Translations under genes and position numbers: made by a program
The notes under the pieces: generated by a model
Database searches by the model: none
The model's input: only the letters and a program-made list of their open reading frames with translations
Told to the model about the DNA's origin: nothing
Assembly (NCBI RefSeq): GCF_007752135.1
Contig: NZ_CP036298.1
Location: 3,224,001 to 3,288,000 of the forward strand
DNA from: Aureliella helgolandensis
GTDB taxonomy: Bacteria; Planctomycetota; Planctomycetia; Pirellulales; Pirellulaceae
Direction: 5' to 3'
DNA length: 64,000 nucleotides
Part shown: one piece after another, positions 17,166 to 25,790 of the stretch
Layout of the letters: every line of letters starts with the position of its first letter
Position numbering within the stretch: position 1 is the first letter of the stretch

Positions 17166-19448
17166 TTATGGCGATACTCGCTCCCAAATGGGGTCGCCTG
17201 GAACCGTCATTTGTATTCGTTTAGTGCCAAGTTCGCGGCGCAAGTTCTGGATGCTTGTACGACTGGGGGCATGGGGCTGGACGCCATGTTGCTGTCCGGT
17301 CAATTGTTCGATTTGAAAACTAGCTAAGACCCGATCCTCGACACTCTTGCTCTCCAGTTCAGACACGAATGGGAGAAGGCCCTCGCCTTCAAATTCAGAC
17401 AAGGGGATACCGCAGATTCGCTTCAAACGTCGCTGGCCATCCACTTCACCGTAAGCCGTCGTCAAGGCTTGTTCCAGTTCGATGACGGCGGCAGGGTCCA
17501 TCGCCAGAACTTGCCGCGCCAGCAGCAGAGTGTTGTTCCAGTGGCTCCGCATGCGTTCGTTGCCCAGGAACCCCGATACCAACGGAAACCAGTTGCCTGT
17601 TAGGAGGCTGGTCTGAACTGCTAAGGCGGCCGTCTCGGGACGTGGGTGACGCGTTGCGGATAGCAATTGCTCTTCAGTTTGCGTCGATTGGACGAGCGAG
17701 CTCAGGTCGGCAGCGGCTTGCAGATCGACGGGCCGAACAAAATCGTTACGGAGCCAAGGGGGAATGGATTTCAGGGCAAAGCTCTGTGGGGGCTCACTGC
17801 CAACCATTGCCCAGCCGTTCCCAAGTGTGAGCGAGGAGCTGGTGCCCTGCGCTTCGGGAGAGAGATTGCTGAGCGAGGCAGCCCCTTCCAGTACGATGAC
17901 CACCATTACCGGCTGAACTGCACCTCGGTCGTGGACCTGTCCATGCTCGGTCGATCGGAATCCCATTTCGATCGAGATGCGACTTCCAGCTTCGCCGAGT
18001 TCAATTGCGTAGGTCCCCACGACGGTCGCCAATTCTAGCTTTCTTCGGTTTGCGGCTCCCCGAACCGTCGCTCGGCACAGCAAGGGCTCGAGGACTGCAG
18101 GGGAGTCTGCATCGGCACCACCGGTTTGCTTAACGCGCATGATCGTCGCGCCATTTGTCGACCACAGCAAACCGTTGTGCAGCTCCAGAGTCGTGCGAGT
18201 TGCGGGGGGCACAATCAGTACGTCTTCGTTGGCGAGTCCTTCCCCCGGCTCCAGCCGGCGAACTCCGTTGCCTGTTTGGGCTAGCAATACGGCAGCCCGT
18301 TCACGGTCGGTTTGTGGATGCCAATTCAACAGGGCGTCCGATGCAGCCAAAATCGGAGCTGCATTGTCTGCCTGGGGAGCTTCGGGAGGTGTGTTTGGTG
18401 TTTGCGATTCCGTCGGCGACTCGGCGGCAGGTGGAGGAGTCGCCCCATCGCTGGCCGCGCCGCTTGGGACTGGTTCGTTGGTGGCCGCCCCATCCACGGC
18501 GGTGGGATTCGCACCAGCGGGTGCATCCGTTGGCGGGGAGATTGGTGCCAGGACTACGTCGTTGGTTTTGTTTTCCGCTGGCTTGGCACCTGCCAAGTGC
18601 TCTGGCTGGACCGCAAGGCCCGTTGGTTCTGCGGTAAGCAATGAGGAAATGCCATCCCACGGACCGAGGGCTTGCCACGCTACCAGCAAGAGGACTCCCA
18701 GCAGAACTGCGATCGCCGCAGGCATCTTCCATTGGCTCGAGCTGGCACCGAGCAAGTACTCGGGGACTTCGTGCGCCAGGGCGCTATGTTCAAGGTCGAG
18801 GCCAGCCGGCTTAATCGAATTTCCCCCCGATGCCACCATGGGCGACTGGACTTGTACTGCATCGCTGGTCGAAGAGGAGTCGTCTCCGCCAACCTGGGTA
18901 GCAACTACGCGCCGGCGCCCCATGGGGGCAGGTGTCGGGTGAGCCGCATCGACGCGTTGCAGCGTCGCCTTCTGATCAGACGATTGGGACGAGGCATCGC
19001 CTTGGTCAGGCGGAGTCTGCTGGGTGCGACTCCGAATTTCCTCGGCGAGGAGAGTTCTTTGTGCGGTCTCGGACAGGCCTGCCACGCGGCCTTTCAGGGA
19101 TTCCGGTACGTGCACTTTGGTGCTCATGGCCGTCGAAAGAATTTCATGGCAATGAGCCAACTCGGCGAGTTGTGCGTCGGAAACCAGACAGATTTTCTCA
19201 AGCTCGGGGACCTTCGCACTTGGCAACGCATCGTCCAAGTACTCCGCGATTGAATTGGGATCCCCTCCTAAGCCTTTACCGAGCACCGGAGGTGCCAGGA
19301 TGTTCGGCATGGTGGCAACGGTGTGAATGCGTTTCAGGACGTTACCTGCGGCTTCGCTTTGCTGGATTCGGTGATGCAAATCATCATGATCCGCCGCGCT
19401 AAGAACGCGATCGCGATAGGCCAAGAGAGTACGAAGTGTGATGCGCAT
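17166..19448 (-). CDS. Large single-pass membrane protein of planctomycete type (anti-sigma-like N-terminus)
   Basis: A 760-residue protein. Residues 1-110 (MRITLRTLLAYRDRVLSAAD, SIAEYLDDALPSAKVPELEK) have the form of the two short repeated modules seen at the cytoplasmic end of many planctomycete membrane proteins, similar to anti-sigma domains. One membrane segment lies near 241-260 (AIAVLLGVLLLVAW). A Pro/Ala/Thr-rich linker of about 100 residues follows. The outer region (about 370-700) contains a FecR-like beta-rich part around VLIVPPATRTTLELHNGLLW. A role in envelope signalling is inferred. No sigma factor is adjacent. Confidence 0.6.
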   Translation of the reverse strand: MRITLRTLLAYRDRVLSAADHDDLHHRIQQSEAAGNVLKRIHTVATMPNILAPPVLGKGLGGDPNSIAEYLDDALPSAKVPELEKICLVSDAQLAELAHCHEILSTAMSTKVHVPESLKGRVAGLSETAQRTLLAEEIRSRTQQTPPDQGDASSQSSDQKATLQRVDAAHPTPAPMGRRRVVATQVGGDDSSSTSDAVQVQSPMVASGGNSIKPAGLDLEHSALAHEVPEYLLGASSSQWKMPAAIAVLLGVLLLVAWQALGPWDGISSLLTAEPTGLAVQPEHLAGAKPAENKTNDVVLAPISPPTDAPAGANPTAVDGAATNEPVPSGAASDGATPPPAAESPTESQTPNTPPEAPQADNAAPILAASDALLNWHPQTDRERAAVLLAQTGNGVRRLEPGEGLANEDVLIVPPATRTTLELHNGLLWSTNGATIMRVKQTGGADADSPAVLEPLLCRATVRGAANRRKLELATVVGTYAIELGEAGSRISIEMGFRSTEHGQVHDRGAVQPVMVVIVLEGAASLSNLSPEAQGTSSSLTLGNGWAMVGSEPPQSFALKSIPPWLRNDFVRPVDLQAAADLSSLVQSTQTEEQLLSATRHPRPETAALAVQTSLLTGNWFPLVSGFLGNERMRSHWNNTLLLARQVLAMDPAAVIELEQALTTAYGEVDGQRRLKRICGIPLSEFEGEGLLPFVSELESKSVEDRVLASFQIEQLTGQQHGVQPHAPSRTSIQNLRRELGTKRIQMTVPGDPIWERVSP

Positions 19449-19699
19449 GGTACAACCCAGTCGGAAGGAAGGACCGTGAATGAAAGGATTGGGGCCCTAT
19501 CCTAATTAGTGGCGTCAGGCGGAAAGAACCGTAGAAATTTTTGATTGATTTTGGGGAACAGCAGGGCGGTTCGTCCCTAATAAACCTCAGGCTATCGATT
19601 TTCGCGTTGGTGAGCACTGGCCAGGCTAGTGCGAGGCCAATGCCCGTGGAAGCCCAACAGAGATTGGGCTGGCCTGCGCTGGCGGGAAACGAGGAGTGG

Positions 19700-20776
19700 T
19701 TACTGTGGGGGGGTGCCTGTGTTCAGTGGAATCAGCCGCCGTTCTCTGGAACTCTGCTGCGCACCGAGTAGGGCAGTGAGGCAGCGGTTGACGTCTTCGA
19801 GGTCCCCCATTTTGCGAACCAGGCTGGTGACCGCTCGATAGAATTGGATCAACAATTGTTGGCCGACCGCCATTTCGGAATCAAGGGCTTCTTGATGGCG
19901 ACCTGCGTCATCAAACCAAGTTAGGCTATTGGGGAGATCTACGAAGGCTAGGCCGTTTTCGCAGCAGACCTGGACAGCGGCTGGTGGACGAAACGTTGCC
20001 GCTTCGTGCCACGACGATCGGATATACGATCCGCAGCTCAATTGCGCGACGGTTGAACCGGCAGGCTCCCCCTCCTCCGAAAAATCGAGGCTGAGTGCCT
20101 GGTAGTCCGAGCCAGCGAATTGAGAGCGCGTTGCCGATTTATTGTCTGCAGGGGCGAGGTGCGGTCCGCGAGGCGTTTGGTGCGACACACACTGAATGGA
20201 ATTGGGGCTACGGCCTACGATAAACGAGCACCAGTCAATCAACTCCATCAACTCTCGGTCGGCTCGCGCATCCAAACTCTTGGCATTTCGGGCCGTTTCA
20301 CCGGGTGGATTGGTAAGTCGGCGATGGCAAAACAGGATCTGGGGTTTTCCAAGACGCGTTGCAATCAGCTCTTTCAGCCGGAGAGACGCAGGGGCATAAC
20401 GCCGTGGGAATTCCGCCATAAATGCGATCCCTGACTGCTCCACCGACTTGGATAGCCGGGATGCTTGATGGGGGGCAAAGTCGATTTCGCTGCCGCAGTA
20501 AACTGCCTTGCCGAAATCACAGGCCGCTTCGATGGGAACCAAACCATACCAATCACTTGCGAGCAGCATGACGGCATCGATGTTGTCTTGTTTGACCATC
20601 TGTCGGAAGCCATCGAATCGCTCCGCAGAGAACTCACGCGCCACCTTGTCGGCTAAAGTCGAGACGGAACTGTAGACACCAACGACTTCAAAACGGTCTT
20701 GCAGCACGCGCAGCGCAGGTAGGTAATGTTTTTGCCAGTCGGTGGGCAGCCCTATAAGGCCAAGCTTGAGTTTCAT
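19700..20776 (-). CDS. Gfo/Idh/MocA-family oxidoreductase
   Basis: A 358-residue protein. It opens with MKLKLGLIGLPTDWQKHYLP, a degenerate Rossmann motif. It keeps the family pattern of sensing FDGFRQMVKQDNIDAVMLLA and the catalytic-region FMAEFPRRYAPASLRLKEL. A C-terminal beta-sheet half contains the WFDD and LIQFYRAV segments. The loss of the usual GxGxxG spacing raises the possibility that the cofactor is bound tightly or differently. It is the most upstream gene of the minus-strand series and is preceded by two hairpins (20814-20873). Confidence 0.8.
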   Translation of the reverse strand: MKLKLGLIGLPTDWQKHYLPALRVLQDRFEVVGVYSSVSTLADKVAREFSAERFDGFRQMVKQDNIDAVMLLASDWYGLVPIEAACDFGKAVYCGSEIDFAPHQASRLSKSVEQSGIAFMAEFPRRYAPASLRLKELIATRLGKPQILFCHRRLTNPPGETARNAKSLDARADRELMELIDWCSFIVGRSPNSIQCVSHQTPRGPHLAPADNKSATRSQFAGSDYQALSLDFSEEGEPAGSTVAQLSCGSYIRSSWHEAATFRPPAAVQVCCENGLAFVDLPNSLTWFDDAGRHQEALDSEMAVGQQLLIQFYRAVTSLVRKMGDLEDVNRCLTALLGAQQSSRERRLIPLNTGTPPQ

Positions 20777-21538
20777 GCGTGTTTTATCATCGCGGTAAGT
20801 TAATTTGCTGATGCGGGACTGGCGAATAGTCCCGGCAATCCGCGTGGCACCCAGGCTTTGGTGCCCGCCTGGGATGTTGGTTTAGTTCCAAACGGGGGGC
20901 TGTATTCCGCTGGCGTTGCCGAGCCCATGCTGCTCCGACAGAGGAGCAGTCGGCTGGGAAGTGGTAAAGGAATTACGCAGTTTACGCAGTCGGCTCATCT
21001 CCACTGTGAATTGGGAGTCGTTGCTGTTGAGGTACCATAGTTTACTAAAATTTTTCGATGCCACCGGAGTTTTGCAAGCAAACCATCTCAGTTTCGCTAG
21101 GCCGAAAAAACATACTTCACAGAGGCCTTGTTGCGGCACTTTCTCACGAACACCCCACTCCCACTCAGGTTGCAATGCTAGCAATCCGATGTTTCCCCTT
21201 GAGAGACTGGTTGTCAGCCCTGCTGGCTTGCTTATACTCGCTGCCTACTTTGACCGTTAGATGTGACGCAATCGCTAAGCTTTTGCTATTCCCCCGACAT
21301 TCCTCAATGATCTTTTCACTACAAAGTTCGTGGGACATCTAATTTGCGATACCTGTCGGCGTGCTGGCTATAACGGAGTTTTTCGAACAGTCGCTTAAAT
21401 AATTCCGGCTCACCCACGGAAGGGAACTCTTCCTGGAAACGTAATAGTGAGTTGGCCTTTGGTTCTCGAGGTCTTTGTCGGCCTCAATGAGACCGATGGG
21501 TGTCCACCGCACTGTCTTTTCACAGAGGGACGTTGAGT
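20777..21538. other. Intergenic stretch between divergent genes
   Basis: About 760 bp separate the minus-strand oxidoreductase and the plus-strand thioredoxin-like gene. It contains a double hairpin at 20814-20873. Short open frames exist on both strands but lack protein-like composition. AT-rich runs near 21045 and 21290 may hold promoters; no box is clear enough to name. Confidence 0.4.
20814..20873. repeat. Tandem hairpins with two alternative pairings
   Basis: First stem: CGGGACT (20814-20820) with AGTCCCG (20828-20834). Second element: GGCACC (20846-20851) with GGTGCC (20860-20865), or alternatively CCCAGGC (20850-20856) with GCCTGGG (20867-20873). The last two pairings exclude each other. 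The layout resembles a repetitive extragenic palindrome or a 5' regulatory switch. Confidence 0.5.
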
Positions 21539-21943
21539 ATGGTTCACTTGGCATTGGCATTTCTTTTCGCCGTAACCGGAAATAGTAACGCGCCGCTGAC
21601 TTACGAGGAAGCGTTTGCAAAAGCTGACAAGGAAAAGAAGCCGCTGTTGATCTTGGTCGGGGCGCGATGGTGTGCGTCTTGCCAAGTCATGAAGCGTGAT
21701 ACGATCGAACCGATGAAGGAGTCTGGTGAGCTGAAGGACGTGGTCGTCACGTTAATCGACAAGGATGAGCGGCCAGAGCTCGCCCAGCAGCTAATGAAGG
21801 GGGAAACGCTCCCTCAAGTTATCCTGTTCTCTCGCTCCGGCGACGGTTGGAAGCGTCTCAGCTTGACCGGCATGCAGAGCAAGCCACGCATGGTGGAATT
21901 GCTCGGACGAGCGCGTGTGATCCCAACTCGCACGCTTCGCTGA
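21539..21943 (+). CDS. Exported thioredoxin-like protein
   Basis: A 134-residue protein with a short hydrophobic N-terminus (MVHLALAFLFAVTGNSNA). The active site is WCASC (Cys45, Cys48) in LLILVGARWCASCQVMKRDT, of the thioredoxin_7/DsbD-gamma kind. LPQVILFSRSGDGW supplies the cis-proline (Leu-Pro). The frame is open to 21500, but the ATG at 21539 gives a sensible signal sequence. It would act in the periplasm in thiol reduction. A 9-bp hairpin follows the stop. Confidence 0.85.
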   Translation: MVHLALAFLFAVTGNSNAPLTYEEAFAKADKEKKPLLILVGARWCASCQVMKRDTIEPMKESGELKDVVVTLIDKDERPELAQQLMKGETLPQVILFSRSGDGWKRLSLTGMQSKPRMVELLGRARVIPTRTLR

Positions 21944-22533
21944 TCCCCCGCAGAGGTCACCCGCTACCCAAGACTAACCCTCTTCATCGCATCACCGGTC
22001 GAAGCGATGAAGGTAGTTGGGGCTTCGATGAATGATGCGGTGGGTAATTGGGCAAGCAGCTATTGTCGGTTTTAATTGGGCTGCATTTTCGGTTGCATCG
22101 CAAGCGTTGTACGGTCGCAGCAATCGCTGCTGGGTAGCTCTAGCAGTCAGTGGATTGCAGCGATCGTCTCCATATAGCCCCCTGCCGCGACGCGAGAGTG
22201 GCTTCAGAGAGAGGTGCAGGCTTCCGTGGCGCGGACGGCCTACAGAGTAAATTCAACCATCTGCTATGTAGCGGGGCTCGAGTACCTAGCCGTTGCGTCG
22301 CTGACTCCCCAGGGACCAGCGTCTGTTGCCATCGCTACGCACCGGATGTTTTCATAAAGCTGTCGAGATTTGAGAGTGAGGGATGCACTGTCCCGTTTGG
22401 TTTCACAGCCCCAATCGGTTTTTCATTCGTGCTCTGCCAGTAAGTGTACGCGCAGAAAACGTGTGCTAAACTTGGAAGGCCCGTACGTCTATCCATCCAG
22501 CCCATTCGCTTCGCCGAGTCACTAAAAAAGCTC
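21944..22533. other. Intergenic stretch before murB
   Basis: About 590 bp with no supportable gene. Near the left end a perfect 9-bp hairpin ends the thioredoxin-like gene. The remainder has short open frames only. Confidence 0.4.
21982..22012 (+). terminator. Stem-loop after the thioredoxin-like gene
   Basis: CTTCATCGC (21982-21990) pairs perfectly with GCGATGAAG (22004-22012) around a 13-nt loop, 39 nt after the stop codon. The following sequence has only short T runs, so termination is plausible but not certain. Confidence 0.5.
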
Positions 22534-23412
22534 ATGGTATTCTCTCAACGCTTTCAGCATCTTGTACGTGTTAATGAGCCTTTAGCACCGCTGACCTGGT
22601 TGCAAATTGGAGGTGAGGCAAAGTACTTTGCCGAGCCGCATACGTTGGAGGAAGCCCAGGGCTTGGTCGCAGAGGCGAATCAGAAGTCGATTCCCGTTCG
22701 GCTGTTAGGGGACGGATCCAATATTATCGTTCGCTCTGCGGGGTTCGAGGGACTTGTTCTCAATCTCTCGAATGCGGCGCTGGCGACAATCGAGACCACC
22801 GCCTCTGGATTGCTCGCTGGTGGCGGGGCTAAATTAAGCCACGTGATCTCCAAATCGGTGGGTGCGGGATTGGCCGGCTTGGAGTACTTGGCCGGAATTC
22901 CTGGAACGATCGGCGGTGCCGTGGTCGGAAATGCTGCCGTGAAGAATGGAGATGTGGGGAGTCGCGTACATCGAGTGAAGGCCATCAATTCGGCCGGAGA
23001 GCTCGTCGAATTGCAGCGAGATGCCCTGCAATTTGGATTTCGCCGCAGCAATCTGGATGACCTAATCGTCGTCGAAGTAGAGCTCACCTTGGAGCCCACC
23101 CCGGCCGACACGCTAGTGCGGCGGATGCAGGCGGCTTGGATCGTAAAGCGAGCCGCCCAGCCCGCTTCCGGAACGCGGACTTTGCAAGCGTTCATAGAGC
23201 CCGATGGGGGGAGTATCGGCGAAGCCCTAGAGGCCGCTGATTTGAAAGGCTACTCTAGCGGCGAGGTCTCGTTGAGTTCTCAATTTCCTGGATTTTTACT
23301 GGTTGGCGGTGATGCGACCAGCGAGCAGGTTATTGAGCTGATTCAGAAAGTCCAGCGTTCTGTCGAAGCCAGCACGGGAGTCCAGTTGCAGTCGCAAGTC
23401 CGAATTTGGTAA
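22534..23412 (+). CDS. murB: UDP-N-acetylenolpyruvoylglucosamine reductase (MurB) homologue with altered active site
   Basis: A 292-residue MurB family protein from the ATG at 22534; the frame opens at 22444 but homology starts here. The FAD-binding half is well kept: TWLQIGGEAKYFAEP, RLLGDGSNIIV and GLEYLAGIPGTIGGAVVGNA. The substrate half keeps FGFRRSNLDD. Where the family has GSxF(K/R)NP with the proton-donating Ser or Cys, this protein has LQAFIEP (Gln218). Where the family ends with a catalytic Glu in the (E)VR motif, it has QSQVRIW (Gln288). If read correctly both key acids/donors are gone. The gene is followed at once by an FtsQ-like gene, as in dcw clusters. It may be a divergent reductase or a non-catalytic relative. 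Confidence 0.85.
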   Translation: MVFSQRFQHLVRVNEPLAPLTWLQIGGEAKYFAEPHTLEEAQGLVAEANQKSIPVRLLGDGSNIIVRSAGFEGLVLNLSNAALATIETTASGLLAGGGAKLSHVISKSVGAGLAGLEYLAGIPGTIGGAVVGNAAVKNGDVGSRVHRVKAINSAGELVELQRDALQFGFRRSNLDDLIVVEVELTLEPTPADTLVRRMQAAWIVKRAAQPASGTRTLQAFIEPDGGSIGEALEAADLKGYSSGEVSLSSQFPGFLLVGGDATSEQVIELIQKVQRSVEASTGVQLQSQVRIW

Positions 23413-23459
23413 GTACTGACGTTCCCCCGTTCGCCAGGACTGTCTACGAGAAAATAATC

Positions 23460-24395
23460 ATGGGCACTCCGTCCACACCGAAAGGAAATCAATTCAGCTT
23501 TGCCAACGTGATCAAACGCGTTCCGGGTGGAGCATTGATGTTTGCAGTCATTCCGCTGCTATTTCTTGGCTATTTCGGGTGGTACTACTATGGAGCTGAG
23601 CACCTTGATCATGCTTTGTACAACCTGCGCCTGGAAAATCTGACGGTGACCGATCAGCCCGCGTGGATCAAGGCCAACGTGGCTCAGGAAGTATTTCGAG
23701 ACTCCAAGCTGGAGGATGTTTCTCTGCTCGATCCTCACGCCACAGCGACGATTGCTCAAGCTTTTGAAGCGCATCACTGGGTGAAGTCGGCGTCACGGGT
23801 CACGAAATCAACGGGAGCGAAAGTCGCCGTGAATTTGATCTATCGCCGACCAGCGGCGATGGTGCATTTGCCGAACTACACCGCTCCACAGGCGGCCGGG
23901 GAGCCGAATTCGAATGAGGCACTGGTCTACTTCTTCCCGATCGACAGCATGGGAGTGCTGCTGCCGGCACAAGATCTCGAGGAGCAGCAGGTTCTCAAGC
24001 ACTTTCTCATTTATGCCGAAGATGTGCGCTCGGCGGGCGAAGTCGGTAAGCCCTTTGGGGATGCCAGGATCATTGAAGCTCTCAAGTTGTGCGAGTTCTT
24101 AGAGCCTGAGCGAGAGCGTTGGGGGCTCGAGCGGATCAATGTCTATCAAGATCTGCGCTCGGGCGGGGCCAGCCCCTGGATTCTGATTTTGGCCACGCGA
24201 GATCGATCCAGAGAGATCATTTGGGGCCATGCGCCTACCAATGAAGCGTCGGGGGAACCTCAGCCGGGTGAGAAATTGACGCGATTGAGGAAATGGATGG
24301 ATGAGCCCAGTACGGGAACTGCCCAGAAGCCGGCCGTCTTAGATTTGCGGGCCGTCGCGACTGCTGCGAAAGCAAACCTGCCAGGCCACCGCTAA
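23460..24395 (+). CDS. FtsQ/DivIB-like single-pass membrane protein (divergent)
   Basis: About 311 residues from the ATG at 23460; an in-frame TTG at 23406 overlaps the murB stop. A short cytoplasmic tail is followed by one membrane segment (about 24-44, ALMFAVIPLLFLGYFGWYYY). A POTRA-like region of about 70 residues comes next: LENLTVTDQPAWIKANVAQE, then LLDPHATATIAQAFEAHHWV and LIYRRPAAMVHLPNY. This order (membrane anchor, POTRA, then a beta domain with a PAAMV-type strand) is that of FtsQ. Position directly after murB, as in the classical murC-murB-ddl-ftsQ order, supports the reading. The match is by architecture and synteny only. Confidence 0.55.
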   Translation: MGTPSTPKGNQFSFANVIKRVPGGALMFAVIPLLFLGYFGWYYYGAEHLDHALYNLRLENLTVTDQPAWIKANVAQEVFRDSKLEDVSLLDPHATATIAQAFEAHHWVKSASRVTKSTGAKVAVNLIYRRPAAMVHLPNYTAPQAAGEPNSNEALVYFFPIDSMGVLLPAQDLEEQQVLKHFLIYAEDVRSAGEVGKPFGDARIIEALKLCEFLEPERERWGLERINVYQDLRSGGASPWILILATRDRSREIIWGHAPTNEASGEPQPGEKLTRLRKWMDEPSTGTAQKPAVLDLRAVATAAKANLPGHR

Positions 24396-24426
24396 ACGCG
24401 GCAGGTTGGTGATCGCGTGGTTTTTT
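24375..24426 (+). terminator. Terminator at the end of the FtsQ-like gene
   Basis: AACCTGCC (24375-24382) pairs with GGCAGGTT (24400-24407), with the stop codon in the loop, and six T residues follow at 24421-24426. A competing stem TAAACGCG (24393-24400) with CGCGTTTA (24427-24434) encloses the T run. Confidence 0.5.
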
Positions 24427-24784
24427 CGCGTTTAAATTTGGGCGCAGCGCGAGCATCATGATGGTCGACCCCAATGCGCACCGCGGTGCCCTCGTACGGA
24501 ATTCTCCCGCAAAGACCCGGTTTTGTAAGTTGCAGGTCTAAGTTTGCAGGTGCGGTTTACCGGTGTCGATGCGCGGTGAGCCTCACCCCGCACAACAGCA
24601 CTGTAGGCTCGCTGAAGTGGAGAGCCCGTGAGGAGCAGCGAAGTTGCTGGCTTCGCGGCCCGTTCGTCCTGGCGTGCGCCAAGTGCTAGGTCTGAGGGAC
24701 CCGTTGTCTCGTCCATCAAGTCTCGACCACCAATGCCAATTTCCATCGGATACTAATTGGATGATAAATGTCGACGGCGGCTAG
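24427..24784. other. Intergenic stretch between convergent genes
   Basis: About 360 bp between the FtsQ-like gene and the end of folD. No gene, repeat or RNA was recognised beyond the hairpins at its left edge. Confidence 0.4.
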
Positions 24785-25687
24785 CTAGCCCTGTTGCTTG
24801 GCTTGCTGCCCCTGGGCTTGCAATTGGCAAGCGGTAAGGGTGTTCCTGAGGAGCATTGCGATGGTGAGCGGTCCAATGCCACCTGGAACGGGTGTGATGG
24901 CAGCGGCGAGCTCGCTTACTGGTGTGTAGTCGACGTCGCCGACGAGTTTGTCATTCACACGGTTGATTCCTACATCGATGACGATCGATCCCAGTTTGAC
25001 CATATCTGCTGTGATCAGGCAGGGGCGACCGACGGCGGCCACCAGCACGTCGGCAGTTCGAGTGATCGCGGCCAGATTCTCGCTCTGCGAATGGCAGAGG
25101 GTGACGGTCGCATTGGCGAATTGGGGACCAAAACCCAGATCGCGCTGCACCATCATATTGGCCAGTGGCTTACCGACAATATCGCTGCGTCCCACGATGA
25201 CGACATGCTTCCCCGCGAACTCGAGTCCGTATTTTACCAGCAGTTGAATGACACCATGCGGGGTACAGGGGAGGTAGCGAGGGCGTCCCTGGACCAGGAG
25301 CCCCACGTTTTCGGGTGCAAAGGCGTCGACGTCTTTGAGCGGGCTGACAGCATCGAGAACCTGTTGCGTATTGATGCTGGCCGGCAGCGGTAGCTGAACG
25401 AGAATTCCGTGCACAGCAGGATCACCGTTGAGTTCCTGGAGTAATTCCAAGAGTTGCGCGGTGGTGGTATCGGCCGGCTTGCGAATCAGTCGACTGTGCA
25501 TACCGGCCTTTTCGCAGGCCCGCTCTTTATTTCGAACGTAGACTTGGCTGGCGGGATCGTCACCCACCAGAACGGCCGCCAATGTTGGTCTAGCATGGCC
25601 TTGCTCGAGCCATTGGTGGACTTCTTCAGCAATGGTCTCACGCAAATCGGAGGCTGTAGATTTTCCATCCAACACGGTTGCAGTCAT
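24785..25687 (-). CDS. folD: Bifunctional methylenetetrahydrofolate dehydrogenase / methenyltetrahydrofolate cyclohydrolase
   Basis: A 300-residue FolD of normal length from the ATG at 25687 (MTATVLDGKSTASDLRETIA); 18 upstream codons in frame lack homology. Conserved features are YVRNKERACEKAGM with the catalytic Lys, VQLPLP, DVDAF, VIVGRSDIVGKPLANM and the C-terminal TPVPGGIGPLTIAML. It interconverts 5,10-methylene-, methenyl- and 10-formyl-tetrahydrofolate in the cytoplasm. It links functionally with pabA and pabB elsewhere in the window. Confidence 0.97.
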   Translation of the reverse strand: MTATVLDGKSTASDLRETIAEEVHQWLEQGHARPTLAAVLVGDDPASQVYVRNKERACEKAGMHSRLIRKPADTTTAQLLELLQELNGDPAVHGILVQLPLPASINTQQVLDAVSPLKDVDAFAPENVGLLVQGRPRYLPCTPHGVIQLLVKYGLEFAGKHVVIVGRSDIVGKPLANMMVQRDLGFGPQFANATVTLCHSQSENLAAITRTADVLVAAVGRPCLITADMVKLGSIVIDVGINRVNDKLVGDVDYTPVSELAAAITPVPGGIGPLTIAMLLRNTLTACQLQAQGQQAKQQG

Positions 25688-25790
25688 GAATCCGAACTTT
25701 ATGTTTGCAGTTAAGAGTTTAGAGGTAGCGAACGGGTGCATACCGCCGACGGAAGGTCGTCGGGCGCACCGCTGAGCTCGAGCTCATGGC

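Noticed and set aside
18139-18942. Plus-strand frame of 267 codons inside the large membrane protein gene
   Set aside because: It is antisense to the Pro/Ala/Thr-rich linker, whose composition suppresses stops; the minus frame has the membrane segment and conserved N-terminus.
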